From NCBI RefSeq assembly GCF_009455635.1, contig NZ_QPER01000002.1, forward strand, positions 682,001 to 746,000: 64,000 nt of DNA, written 5' to 3'. The stretch comes from Paraburkholderia agricolaris (GTDB taxonomy: Bacteria; Pseudomonadota; Gammaproteobacteria; Burkholderiales; Burkholderiaceae). Positions 52,743 to 60,984 of this stretch are shown piece after piece (within the stretch, counting starts at the first letter, position 1; each line of letters opens with the position of its first letter). A program made the translations under genes and the position numbers. A model generated the notes under the pieces. It did not search any database. It saw only the letters and a program-made list of their open reading frames with translations, and was not told the origin of the DNA.

Positions 52743-53594
52743 TCAGGCGGATGGCGCGCGGCCGTTGATCATCCAGCAGGCCGCCGTGTAGCGAACTTCG
52801 GTGCCGTGCACGTAGGGGTCGAAGGCGGCGCGAACCGTTTCGATCACTCGGGCGCGAGTCGGCTCGTCTGCCGTTTGAAGGCTCAAACCGACGGGGCCAA
52901 GCCGGGTGAAATAGCCGATCAGTTCGTTCTCCGGAAACGCGCACTCCACGTCGAGTGGCTGGATGTCGATCCCGGTCCATCCGCTCGCCTCCAGAATGGA
53001 TGACACCTTGTTCCGGTCGGCGAAGGCAAACTGTCCAGGCGCACCCGGCTGGCGAACGGGCAGACTCGGCAACAGCGGCGCGGCGGCGCGCTCGGCGGTA
53101 CTCATGAACGGATTGTCCGCGGCACTCCGCCAGGCAATGCAGCGTAGTTCGGCGCGATCGCTGGCGGCGCGCCGCAGATTCGCGAAGGCTGCGACCGGAT
53201 CGTCGAAGAACATCACGCCCAGGCGCGACATGATCCAGTCGAAGCACGCCGGCTCGAAGGCGTAGGTCTGCGCGTCGGCACAGATGAAGCTTGCCGTCGA
53301 GCGCTCCTGTTCCGCGCGCGTTCGGGCGACCTCGATCATCGGTGCTGAAATGTCGGCGCCGATGCAATGGGCCTTCGCACCCAGCCGCCTTGAGGCAGTC
53401 AGGGTCGTGCTGCCCGTGCCGCAGCCGACGTCGAGTACTCGCGTTGCGGACCCGGCGCGGATGCCGTCGACGAGCAGATCTTCGAGCGGCTTGAACATCT
53501 GGTCGAGCACCTGCTGCTCGGCCACCCACGCGCGGCCTGAGCTGCCGTTCCAAAGCGCTGCCTGTGTACTTGCGTTCGGGTGATTGGCATCCAT
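52743..53594 (-). CDS. SAM-dependent methyltransferase (class I)
   Basis: A 283-residue class I methyltransferase. Motif I is RVLDVGCGTGSTT (about 53-64), motif II is ADISAPMIEVAR, and a post-I FICADAQTYAF region follows. The C-terminal part (YTAACWMINGRA) is characteristic of a Burkholderiales subgroup often annotated simply as methyltransferase. It is divergent from a MerR regulator, with a strong MerR-type palindrome between. The acceptor substrate is unknown. Confidence 0.88.
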   Translation of the reverse strand: MDANHPNASTQAALWNGSSGRAWVAEQQVLDQMFKPLEDLLVDGIRAGSATRVLDVGCGTGSTTLTASRRLGAKAHCIGADISAPMIEVARTRAEQERSTASFICADAQTYAFEPACFDWIMSRLGVMFFDDPVAAFANLRRAASDRAELRCIAWRSAADNPFMSTAERAAAPLLPSLPVRQPGAPGQFAFADRNKVSSILEASGWTGIDIQPLDVECAFPENELIGYFTRLGPVGLSLQTADEPTRARVIETVRAAFDPYVHGTEVRYTAACWMINGRAPSA

Positions 53595-53644
53595 GGTCGT
53601 TGTCCTGTGTTTGCTCCCCGGGAGCGGAAGCTACACTATGCAAG

Positions 53645-53660
53645 TTCAAGTCGACTTGAG
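53645..53660. promoter_or_regulatory. MerR/SoxR-type palindromic operator
   Basis: TTCAAGTCGACTTGAG contains the perfect 12-base palindrome CAAGTCGACTTG (53647-53658). It is close to the CCTCAAGTTAACTTGAGG consensus of SoxR-group MerR proteins. It lies in the 74-base divergent interval and should be the site of the adjacent MerR protein. Confidence 0.65.
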
Positions 53661-53668
53661 GTCAAGGG

Positions 53669-54145
53669 ATGATCAGGCTAGACATCGCCGAGGTGGCGCA
53701 GCAATCCGGTATTCCTGCATCGACACTGCGATTCTATGAGGAAAAGGGGCTGATTGCGTCTACCGGCAGACGCGGGTTGCGCCGCCTGTTCGACGGGGAC
53801 GTGCTGGACCGGCTGGCACTGATCGCGCTGGGACGCGCTTCGGGATTTTCGCTGGAAGAGATTGCGCAAATGTTTGCGCCGGACGGGCAGCCGCGCATCG
53901 ACCGGCAGATGCTGGTGATGAAGGCAGACGAACTCGACAGGACAATCCGCCAACTGACCGCCATGCGCGATGGCCTACGGCACGCTGCTGCCTGTCCCGC
54001 ACCGAGCCATATGGAATGCGCCACTTTCCGCCGCATCCTGCGGGCCGCCGGGTCCGGTGCGATTGGAGGGGCGCGAAAGAAGAGGGTGCCACAACCATCG
54101 TTGAATGTCGCCGCTTTGCGAACGCCTGTTCGGAGTAGGAGATAG
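53669..54145 (+). CDS. MerR-family transcriptional regulator
   Basis: A 158-residue MerR protein. The HTH covers 3-72 (LDIAEVAQQSGIPASTLRFYEEKGLIASTGRRGLRRLFDGDVLDRLALI), followed by a coiled dimerisation helix and a C-terminal segment AAACPAPSHMECATFRRIL. The two cysteines there (about residues 111 and 119) could sense a metal or redox signal, as in SoxR-like members, although the SoxR four-Cys cluster is absent. It faces the methyltransferase gene across a palindrome. Confidence 0.9.
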   Translation: MIRLDIAEVAQQSGIPASTLRFYEEKGLIASTGRRGLRRLFDGDVLDRLALIALGRASGFSLEEIAQMFAPDGQPRIDRQMLVMKADELDRTIRQLTAMRDGLRHAAACPAPSHMECATFRRILRAAGSGAIGGARKKRVPQPSLNVAALRTPVRSRR

Positions 54146-54222
54146 AGCCGGTTTGAACGTCATATCGGGTAGAGTCGCGTAAAGTCTCTTGCTTGTGCGC
54201 GTCCAACGTCCGAATCCTCGCG

Positions 54223-54918
54223 ATGTATTCAATCGAACCTGTTCCACTACCGCATGAAGGCCCATCCGACGTTTCGTTGTGGCGGGTCGATTTCGCTTTC
54301 GAAGCATCGTTGGAAGATGCCGCGTTCGCCGCGCTTAGCAGCGACGAACGCACGCGAGCCGGCAACTTTCACCGCCACGAAGACGCGCTGCGTTTTGCCA
54401 CCGTGCGTGTGGCGTTGCGCGAGCAACTCGCGCGACATCTCGGCATGACCGCACACGCCGTCCGATTCAGGCTCGATGAAAACCGCCGTCCCTGTCTCGC
54501 CGATTCCAACGCCTGCGACTTCAACGTCTCGCATGCGGGTGCGCACGGACTGATCGCGATGTCGCCGCGCCAGCGTGTCGGCGTCGATATCGAGCAATGC
54601 AGCGATACCTTCGATTGGCGTTCGATCGTATCGCTGACGCTCGACACGAGCGAGGCGGCATGGATCGAGCGGCTGGACGCCGCACAGCAGATCAGTGCGT
54701 TTTACGACGCATGGGTCGCGAAAGAAGCGCTCGTCAAAACAACGGGCGTGGGCATCACGCGTGGCTTGCAGCATCTCACGGTGCTGCCGCGCGACGGTCT
54801 TCAAGTGACGCTACGCAAGCAGATTCCCGACGACATGCGCGAGCTTGCCGCGCATTGGATCGCGGCGCCGGAAGGCTATATCGCCTGCGTGGCGTGGTCG
54901 ACGAAAACGTTCGCGTAA
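54223..54918 (+). CDS. 4'-phosphopantetheinyl transferase, Sfp type
   Basis: A 231-residue Sfp-type transferase that adds the phosphopantetheine arm of CoA to carrier proteins of polyketide, peptide or fatty-acid synthases. The N-terminal half has SSDERTRAGNFHRHEDALRFATVRVALREQLA, and the core motifs are FNVSHAGAHGLIAM, VGVDIEQ (Mg-binding D and E) and WVAKEALVKTTGVGI. Its start at ATG 54223 is favoured; a TTG ten codons upstream is possible. It is convergent with an unknown operon whose last gene resembles a broken version of the same fold. No synthase is in the window. Confidence 0.9.
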   Translation: MYSIEPVPLPHEGPSDVSLWRVDFAFEASLEDAAFAALSSDERTRAGNFHRHEDALRFATVRVALREQLARHLGMTAHAVRFRLDENRRPCLADSNACDFNVSHAGAHGLIAMSPRQRVGVDIEQCSDTFDWRSIVSLTLDTSEAAWIERLDAAQQISAFYDAWVAKEALVKTTGVGITRGLQHLTVLPRDGLQVTLRKQIPDDMRELAAHWIAAPEGYIACVAWSTKTFA

Positions 54919-54944
54919 TACGAGGCGTGCGTGGCGCCAGGCGT

Positions 54945-55772
54945 CTACTTGCCGGGTTCGCCAAACACCATCGCTTTCGGCCATCCAATCGCCTGCACCC
55001 GCGTGACGGGCTGCGCGAGTGCAACTGCCGCGCGAATCTTGCCCGACATCGGTAAATCGAGCACATGCCAGCGGCCATGCTCCGCCAGATCGAACGCGCC
55101 GACGGCGGTATCGCTCGACAGCAGATCCAGGTCGAGATCGACGGGCGCATAGCGCAACGCATTGCACAAGCTGCCGTAACGCGCGCGTCGGCGTGAGCCT
55201 TCCGGCGTATCGTCGGGCGTGGCGCCGGGCGAGGGGACGACGACGCTCAGACCGAGCGTGGCCGATGCAATGCCGATCACGATCCAGATGCCGGCGTATG
55301 CGATATCGATTGTGATGCCTCGACCGTCATGCGGATGGCGCGCGCGCAGTTTTTCATGGCCGTCGTCCTGCAAATCGACGGCCTGCGGTTCGCAGTCGAA
55401 CAGATTGGCGACGATCCAGCGTGTCACCACGCGCGCGCTGATAAAGCGTTTGCGCAGCGCCGAGTTCGGATGAAGCCGTGCACGTTCGCGCTCGACCTTC
55501 GAGAGCCACGCTTCGCCTTCCTGGACCGGCACCGGCAGCCACTCGCAGCGAAACCGCCACATCTGCAATTCACCCGCGCGCGGCGCGGCGACACTGGCCG
55601 GATAGTGGCGCGTCAGCGGATGCGAGACGAATTCCGGCGCGACGGCATGGACGATAGCGTGGGTGCTTCGAGCCGGTTGATCGGCGTGCAGGACGTTGGC
55701 GCGGTTCGCCGTCTGCGGCTCGATGCTGTCGCGCCCATGCGAGGACGTGCGATAAGCGAGTTCCATCGGCAT
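54945..55772 (-). CDS. Unknown protein, resembles degenerate phosphopantetheinyl transferase
   Basis: A 275-residue protein with the N-terminal half of a 4'-phosphopantetheinyl transferase-like domain (LSKVERERARLHPNSALRKRFISARVVTRWIVANLFDCEPQAVDLQDDGHEKL). The expected catalytic motifs FN-SH, VDIE and WxxKEA are not found; in their place is ITIDIAYAGIWIVIGIASATLGLSVVVP. I infer a non-catalytic paralogue, perhaps binding a carrier protein, but the similarity was seen by eye only. It is the last of four minus-strand genes. Only 12 bases separate it from the 159-residue gene upstream. Confidence 0.6.
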   Translation of the reverse strand: MPMELAYRTSSHGRDSIEPQTANRANVLHADQPARSTHAIVHAVAPEFVSHPLTRHYPASVAAPRAGELQMWRFRCEWLPVPVQEGEAWLSKVERERARLHPNSALRKRFISARVVTRWIVANLFDCEPQAVDLQDDGHEKLRARHPHDGRGITIDIAYAGIWIVIGIASATLGLSVVVPSPGATPDDTPEGSRRRARYGSLCNALRYAPVDLDLDLLSSDTAVGAFDLAEHGRWHVLDLPMSGKIRAAVALAQPVTRVQAIGWPKAMVFGEPGK

Positions 55773-55784
55773 ACGCTTGGGCCC

Positions 55785-56264
55785 TCAATGCATATACGTG
55801 ACGCGGCGCGCTTGCACGTCGAGTTCGACTCCGGCGTCGAGCAGGTCGATGGCGAACCAGCGAATCAGCTTCAACACACCACTGACAGCCGGCGCCGGCA
55901 GCCATTCGTTCAGCATGCGCAAGGCCGCGCCGCTGTGCGTTTTTTGCAGCAGCGCGATGGTTTGCAGAATCACGGCTTCGTCCTTGCCGAGATCGCTGGC
56001 GCAGCGGCATCGCATGTCGAGCGGGCGATAGGACACGTGCATCAGCGAACGCATCAGCAGATCGAAATGTTCGATGCCGTCCTGCCGCAGTCCCACGCCG
56101 CTCAGGATGTCGCGCCAGTGCACGCCGCCGCGCGCCGTTTCGCACGCTGGCCGCAGCCACGTGCGTACTGCGCTGAGGACCGTGCGATCGGGTGCATTGG
56201 CGGTGTCCGCCACGTGGTCGTCGACCAGTTCGGGACGGCTGCTGTATTGAGAGCGGAAGTTCAT
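55785..56264 (-). CDS. Conserved-looking hypothetical protein
   Basis: A 159-residue soluble protein. The ATG at 56264 is preceded by TCAGGAGCATCG and overlaps the stop of the 53-codon ORF by ATGA, so the start is well supported. The sequence is mostly helical, with two Cys in DMRCRCASDLGKDEA and a C-terminal AVSGVLKLIRWFAIDLLDAGVELDVQARRVTYMH. No family was recognised. It is embedded in the nitroreductase operon. Confidence 0.65.
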   Translation of the reverse strand: MNFRSQYSSRPELVDDHVADTANAPDRTVLSAVRTWLRPACETARGGVHWRDILSGVGLRQDGIEHFDLLMRSLMHVSYRPLDMRCRCASDLGKDEAVILQTIALLQKTHSGAALRMLNEWLPAPAVSGVLKLIRWFAIDLLDAGVELDVQARRVTYMH

Positions 56265-56422
56265 CGATGCTCCTGAATGGACACGGTCCAATGAGTCGCG
56301 CCGGCCTGATCGGATGAGAGCCGCGTCGCAGGCCAGCGCATGTCGCTTGCGACGGATAGGCGATGACGCAGGATTTGCGTCAGGGCGTGCTTCAAGTCTT
56401 TGCGGGTTGTGCCGGCAGCCAT
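56261..56422 (-). CDS. Short coupled ORF overlapping nitroreductase end
   Basis: A 53-codon frame (MAAGTTRKDLKHALTQILRHRL...) that starts inside the last 31 bases of the nitroreductase gene. It fills the 127-base gap to the next gene and stops as TGA within ATGA, overlapping that gene's start by four bases. Such tight packing suggests it is translated, either as a protein or to couple the two genes. It is basic and helix-like in its first half. No family was recognised. Confidence 0.5.
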   Translation of the reverse strand: MAAGTTRKDLKHALTQILRHRLSVASDMRWPATRLSSDQAGATHWTVSIQEHR

Positions 56423-57054
56423 TCGCGTACGTGCTCGCTGCGCGCCGGACGTGCCGGTGCCTGGCCGGGCGTTTTCGGCGTGCCGACAAACAGGAATCCC
56501 ACTAGCTGCTCGTTCGGCGCGAAGCCCAGCGCCTCGCGCAGTTGGGGTTCGTAGCAGTCTGGTCCGGTGGCCCAGAAGCCGCCGTAGCCGAGCGCGTGGA
56601 TCGCATTCAGCATGTTCATCGTGGCGGCGCCAACCGCCAGCAACTGCTCGGTTTCGGGCACTTTCGAGTGGGCCGAGAGCGCTGCGCCTAGCGCGATCAC
56701 GAGGGGCGCTGCGAATGCCTTCTGGCGCCGATGCGCATGCGCTGAGCGCGGCTCGCCGGGCGAACGGGCGCAGGCGAGGTCGACCAGCACGTCGCCCAGT
56801 TGGTCGCGTGCGTCGCCGCGGATCGTCACGAAGCGCCACGGCCGCAGATTGCCGTGATCGGGCGCGCGCAAGGCAGCGTCGAAAATCAGATCGAGCTCGG
56901 TGCTTGCCGGTCCCGGCTCGGTGAGCGGCCAATGAGACTGGCGCGACAGCAGCACCTCAAGCGCGGCCGTCGCCTTGGCGCTGGCGGCGGACTGAGGCGC
57001 GGTTGCTGTGCGTTCGCTTGCGGTTCCAGGACGGCTGATATCGAGCGTGCTCAT
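56392..57054 (-). CDS. Nitroreductase family protein, YdjA-like
   Basis: A 220-residue FMN-dependent nitroreductase-fold protein. The ATG at 57054 is chosen by alignment. Features include RQSHWPLTEPGPASTELDLIFDAALRAPDHGNLRPWRFVTIRG (FMN site, RxS...APDHGNLRPWRF), the hinge LLAVGAATMNMLNAIHALGYGGFWATG and FLFVGTPKTP. This matches the YdjA subgroup, which lacks a long insertion. Physiological substrates are generally unknown. It begins a minus-strand operon of four tightly spaced genes that includes the phosphopantetheinyl-transferase-like protein. Confidence 0.87.
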   Translation of the reverse strand: MSTLDISRPGTASERTATAPQSAASAKATAALEVLLSRQSHWPLTEPGPASTELDLIFDAALRAPDHGNLRPWRFVTIRGDARDQLGDVLVDLACARSPGEPRSAHAHRRQKAFAAPLVIALGAALSAHSKVPETEQLLAVGAATMNMLNAIHALGYGGFWATGPDCYEPQLREALGFAPNEQLVGFLFVGTPKTPGQAPARPARSEHVREWLPAQPAKT

Positions 57055-57310
57055 GATTTTGGTATTCGGCTGATGGTATGGGCCGTATGATGAGCCAATT
57101 TTCCAGTAAATGCAAATCATTCGCATTTAGAAAGTGAATTGGACAGCGCATGGCATCGCGGATTGGCACACGCTGCGGGTGGTGCGGAGGGCTTGCAGCC
57201 GAATGCCGGGCTCATACTTGCAACTAACGGTCAACCGCGCGAGGCGCCCCCGGCTATGATGGCGAAATGCCGCAGCAAGCCTGCGCATCCTTGTCTACCC
57301 ACGCTAGCCA

Positions 57311-58546
57311 ATGCCAATAAAAACTCGAGACATCGCATCGACCTCACACCCCATTGAAGCGGCGCAGCGCCTGCCTACCTTGATGCTGGCCATTGGCCTG
57401 TCGTTAGGCAGCGCGATCGCGCTGGGCCTTGCCCGTTTTGCCTACGCGCTGCTGTTGCCGTCGATGAAACTCGACCTCGGCTGGAGCTTTGCCGAGGCTG
57501 GCGCGATGAACACCGCCAATGCGCTGGGCTATCTGCTGGGCGCGCTCGCCTTTCCGCAACTCGCGCGCCGCTGGCCGGCCGGTGTACTGTTCGGCGCCGG
57601 CTGCGCGGTCACCGCGCTTCTGATGGCGATCAGCGGTTTGCTGGCCGACACACATTCGCTGCTCGCGTTGCGTGTGGTTACCGGCGTGAGCAGCGCGGCG
57701 ATTTTCATCAGCGGCGGCGTGCTTGCGGCGCGGCTTGCATCCGCGAGACCGCACGAGGCGGGATTGGTGCTCGGCCTGTATTACGGCGGGACCGGCTGGG
57801 GCATCGTCGCCTCGTCGGTGCTGGTGCCGTTGACGATTGTCGACGCCGTGCATGGCTGGCAGTTTGCGTGGTTCGCGCTCGCGGCGGCGTGTGCGGCATT
57901 TGCCGCGATTGCCGTCGGCGCCGCCAGGAAGATCGACAAGGTTCATGCGCCTGGCTCGTCCGCCGCACATGCTGCCGATACCGCCGAAGCGCCGCGCTGG
58001 CCGCGTTTCAGCCTCGCGCTGGCGGGCTATGGATTGTTCGGTGTCGGCTATATCGGCTACATGACGTTCATCGTCGCGCTGCTGCGCAACGCGGGCATGA
58101 GTGCGGCGGTGGTGACCGGCTTCTACCTGTTGCTCGGTGTGGCGACCGTGGTATCGGCGCGCCTGTGGTCCGGTCTGCTCGACCGGATGCGTGGCGGGCA
58201 TGCGCTCGCGATACTCAACGCGTTGCTCGCGGTGGCAACGCTGCTGCCCGCGTTGTTCACGCAACCCTGGGTGGCGTTCGTCTCCGGCGTGTTGTTCGGC
58301 GCGACGTTTCTCTCGGCCGTTGCGTCGACCACGGCGTTCGTGCGCCACAATTTGCCGGTGAGTCACTGGGCCAAGGGCATCAGCGCATTCACGATCGTGT
58401 TTGCGTTCGGACAGATCGTCGGGCCGATGGTGATCGGCTGGGTCTCGGATGGCGCAGGTCTCGCCCGCGGGCTGGTTTATTCCGCGTTGCTGCTGGCGGC
58501 CGGCGCGGCGCTGGCGGCTTGCCAGAAGCCTTTACGTGAAGCCTGA
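57311..58546 (+). CDS. YbfB/YjiJ-family MFS transporter
   Basis: A 411-residue MFS protein of the YbfB/YjiJ group: MLAIGLSLGSAIALGLARFAYALLLPSMKLDLGWSFAEAGAMNTANALGYLLGAL is the family's characteristic first 60 residues. Twelve helices are expected. The substrate of the family is not established. The next gene is an L-lactate-dehydrogenase-type flavoenzyme 88 bases downstream on the same strand, hinting at uptake of a hydroxy acid, which is inference only. Confidence 0.88.
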   Translation: MPIKTRDIASTSHPIEAAQRLPTLMLAIGLSLGSAIALGLARFAYALLLPSMKLDLGWSFAEAGAMNTANALGYLLGALAFPQLARRWPAGVLFGAGCAVTALLMAISGLLADTHSLLALRVVTGVSSAAIFISGGVLAARLASARPHEAGLVLGLYYGGTGWGIVASSVLVPLTIVDAVHGWQFAWFALAAACAAFAAIAVGAARKIDKVHAPGSSAAHAADTAEAPRWPRFSLALAGYGLFGVGYIGYMTFIVALLRNAGMSAAVVTGFYLLLGVATVVSARLWSGLLDRMRGGHALAILNALLAVATLLPALFTQPWVAFVSGVLFGATFLSAVASTTAFVRHNLPVSHWAKGISAFTIVFAFGQIVGPMVIGWVSDGAGLARGLVYSALLLAAGAALAACQKPLREA

Positions 58547-58634
58547 TTGAATTGTCCTAAGGAATTACCGGAATACCGGGTGACTATCTCCACAACGTAC
58601 ACTCGGTCCCTTGTTCCCTGCGCAGAGAGAAATC

Positions 58635-59780
58635 GTGCCCGTCATCACCTGCATCGAAGATTTACGCGTGCTCGCTCAACGGCGTGTGCCGCGCATGTTC
58701 TACGACTACGCCGACAGCGGCTCGTGGACTGAAAGTACCTACCGCGCCAATGAGAGCGATTTCCAGCGCCTGAAGCTGCGTCAGCGCGTGGCGGTCAACA
58801 TGGCCGGCCGCAGCACGCACACGGAAATGGTCGGTCAGGCGGCCGCCATGCCGGTGGCGATCGCGCCGACGGGTTTGACCGGCATGCAGCATGCCGACGG
58901 TGAAATCCTCGCGGCACGCGCGGCCGAGAAATTCGGCGTGCCGTTCACCTTGTCCACGATGAGTATCTGTTCGATCGAGGACGTTGCCGCCCAGACCACC
59001 AAACCGTTCTGGTTCCAGCTTTATATGATGCGCGACCGCGATTTCATTGTGCGGTTGATCGAGCGCGCTCGCGCGGCAGGGTGCAGCGCCTTGATGCTGA
59101 CACTGGATCTGCAGATTCTTGGGCAACGCCACAAGGACATCAAGAACGGGCTCTCGGCGCCGCCCAGGCTGACCCCCGCGAATCTCGTCAATCTCGCGAC
59201 CAAGCCGCGCTGGTGTCTCGGCATGCTCGGCACCCGGCGGCGTACCTTCGGCAACATCGTCGGTCATGCGAAGGGTGTGGGCGATCTGTCCTCGCTGGGC
59301 TCGTGGACCGCCGAGCAGTTCGATCCCACGCTGAGTTGGGCGGACGTCGAGTGGGTCAAGAAGCAGTGGGGCGGCAAGCTCATTCTGAAAGGCATCCTCG
59401 ATGCTGAAGATGCGCGCCTTGCCGCCGACAGCGGCGCGGACGCGTTGATCGTCTCCAACCATGGCGGGCGCCAACTGGACGGTGCACCCTCTTCGATCGC
59501 GGCGCTGCCCGAAATCGCACGCGAGGTCGGCTCGCGCATTGAAGTGTGGATGGACGGCGGCATTCGCAGCGGACAGGACGTGCTGAAGGCGGTTGCGCTC
59601 GGCGCGAAAGGCACGCTGATCGGGCGCAGCTTCCTCTACGGCCTGGGTGCGATGGGCGAGGCGGGCGTCACGCGGTGCCTCGAGATCATCCACAAGGAAC
59701 TGGACATCACCATGGCCTTTTGCGGGCACACCGACATCCGTCAGGTAGACGAGCGAATCCTGCTGCCTGGCACGCGTTGA
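58635..59780 (+). CDS. lldD: FMN-dependent alpha-hydroxy acid dehydrogenase, L-lactate type
   Basis: A 381-residue FMN-dependent alpha-hydroxy acid oxidase/dehydrogenase. The start is GTG 58635 (VPVITCIEDLRVLAQRRVPRMFYDYADSGSW), the family N-terminus. FMN and active-site motifs are visible: PTGLTGMQHADGE, WFQLYMMRDRDF, LTLDLQILGQR, LKGILDAEDA, the catalytic-His motif SNHGGRQLDGAPSS and DGGIRSGQDVLKA. It would oxidise L-lactate or a similar hydroxy acid and pass electrons to the quinone pool. Lactate as substrate is likely but not proven, so the symbol is provisional. Confidence 0.88.
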   Translation: MPVITCIEDLRVLAQRRVPRMFYDYADSGSWTESTYRANESDFQRLKLRQRVAVNMAGRSTHTEMVGQAAAMPVAIAPTGLTGMQHADGEILAARAAEKFGVPFTLSTMSICSIEDVAAQTTKPFWFQLYMMRDRDFIVRLIERARAAGCSALMLTLDLQILGQRHKDIKNGLSAPPRLTPANLVNLATKPRWCLGMLGTRRRTFGNIVGHAKGVGDLSSLGSWTAEQFDPTLSWADVEWVKKQWGGKLILKGILDAEDARLAADSGADALIVSNHGGRQLDGAPSSIAALPEIAREVGSRIEVWMDGGIRSGQDVLKAVALGAKGTLIGRSFLYGLGAMGEAGVTRCLEIIHKELDITMAFCGHTDIRQVDERILLPGTR

Positions 59781-59921
59781 AGGCCGGCGGCTGACGACTG
59801 ACAATTGACGATTGGCGGCGTGCTATGTCGTGAGCACATGCTTACGCCTGCGCGCCGTCCGCACTTCAGCCGCGTACATTGTTTGCGGAAATAGAACGCC
59901 ACCGACGCGAGTTAAGAGAAC

Positions 59922-60086
59922 TCAGCTCTTTCTGGACGTCTTCGCGACAAAGGGTGTCGGCACGTGCTGACAGGTCTCGCTTCCGCACTTCGGGCAGAGC
60001 GGATGAGCGCTCTCATGTTCAGCGAGATGTTCAGCGTGCTCGAACAACTCGCCGCATTTCTCGCAGCGATATTGGTACGTCGGCAT
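59922..60086 (-). CDS. FmdB-family zinc-ribbon protein
   Basis: A 54-residue protein with one zinc ribbon: MPTYQYRCEKCGELFEHAEH...LCPKCGSETC, four Cys in two CxxC pairs. ATG 60086 follows TTGGAGGGACAAACC; a longer start adds an unconserved leader. FmdB-type proteins are small regulators or ribosome-associated proteins of uncertain role. Monocistronic, with divergent neighbours. Confidence 0.85.
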   Translation of the reverse strand: MPTYQYRCEKCGELFEHAEHLAEHESAHPLCPKCGSETCQHVPTPFVAKTSRKS

Positions 60087-60324
60087 GGTTTGTCCCTCCA
60101 ACACACGTCCTACCTGGGCTGGACAGGTGCGGTTCGCCAGCACGATCCAGTACGGTGAAAATTCATTCTAGTGCAGCAAATGCGCAGTCATGTGGCACAT
60201 CTTGCCCAACGTTAGCGGGTAGTGATGACGCCACCCTGCGGCCCGCACTTTCGCTGATGGCGGGTTCGTACTAGGCTTGATTGGGGAAGGCAGCCGCGGG
60301 CCGGCGAAACGCGACCAACCGGGA

Positions 60325-60369
60325 TTCGCTGACTTCGTTGACTTCGTTGACTTCGTTGACTTCGCTGAC
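60325..60369 (+). repeat. Five-copy 9-base tandem repeat
   Basis: TTCGCTGAC, then TTCGTTGAC three times, then TTCGCTGAC: five units of nine bases (45 bases), ending 49 bases before the start of the adenosine-specific kinase gene. A unit of nine keeps any reading frame and could change copy number by slippage. Confidence 0.9.
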
Positions 60370-60418
60370 GAAAGCAGCCTTCTCCAAGTGCTTCCGGCGC
60401 AACCGAGCGAGGTCCGCT

Positions 60419-60904
60419 ATGCAACTGCTTACGGTAACAATCGTCAAACCCGAGGCGACGAACTTCATCCTGGGGCAAAGCCATTTCATCAAATCCGTCG
60501 AGGATCTGCATGAGGCCATGGTCGGTACCGTTCCTGGTATCAAGTTTGGTCTGGCCTTTTGTGAAGCGTCGGGTAACCGGCTTGTGCGGCGCTCCGGCAC
60601 CGACACTGACCTGATCGAGCTGGCTTGCCAGAATGCGATGACCATCGCCGCGGGCCACTGCTTCGTGATCTTTCTCGGCGATGGTTTTTATCCAGTCAAT
60701 GTTCTGAACGCGATCAAGGCCGTGCCGGAGGTCTGCCGGATTTTCTGCGCGACGGCGAATCCCACCCAGGTTCTGCTTGCCGAGACCGACCAGGGGCGCG
60801 GTATTCTGGGTGTGGTTGACGGGTTCCCGCCGCTCGGCGTGGAAGACGAGGAGGGCGTTCAATGGCGCAAGGATTTGTTACGGGCTATTGGGTACAAGGC
60901 GTAG
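60419..60904 (+). CDS. Adenosine-specific kinase family protein
   Basis: A 161-residue protein of the adenosine-specific kinase family (PF04008). ATG 60419 follows GAGGTCCGCT and fits the family's first strand MQLLTVTIVKPEATNFILGQSHFIKSVEDLHEAM. Further family blocks are GIKFGLAFCEASGNRLVRRSGTD, AAGHCFVIFLGDGFYPVNVLNAIK and CRIFCATANPTQVLLAETDQGRGILGVVDG. Described activity is adenosine binding or phosphorylation, from knowledge of the family. The next gene is an Ap4A phosphorylase-like protein, suggesting linked adenine-nucleotide metabolism. Confidence 0.88.
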   Translation: MQLLTVTIVKPEATNFILGQSHFIKSVEDLHEAMVGTVPGIKFGLAFCEASGNRLVRRSGTDTDLIELACQNAMTIAAGHCFVIFLGDGFYPVNVLNAIKAVPEVCRIFCATANPTQVLLAETDQGRGILGVVDGFPPLGVEDEEGVQWRKDLLRAIGYKA

Positions 60905-60984
60905 GTGTGCGGCTTACTCCTGTTCAGCGACATGCGCGCTTGCGACGTGCGCGTTCGCGACACGGGCACCGGTCTGCCTGAACT

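Noticed and set aside
60325..60369. CRISPR-like array
   Set aside because: Units are nine bases with no spacers; it is a simple tandem repeat. No other spaced direct repeats were found in the window.
60281..60904. A longer adenosine-kinase-family protein starting before the tandem repeat
   Set aside because: The extra 46 residues are mostly TSL repeats encoded by the tandem repeat; the family N-terminus and ribosome site point to 60419.
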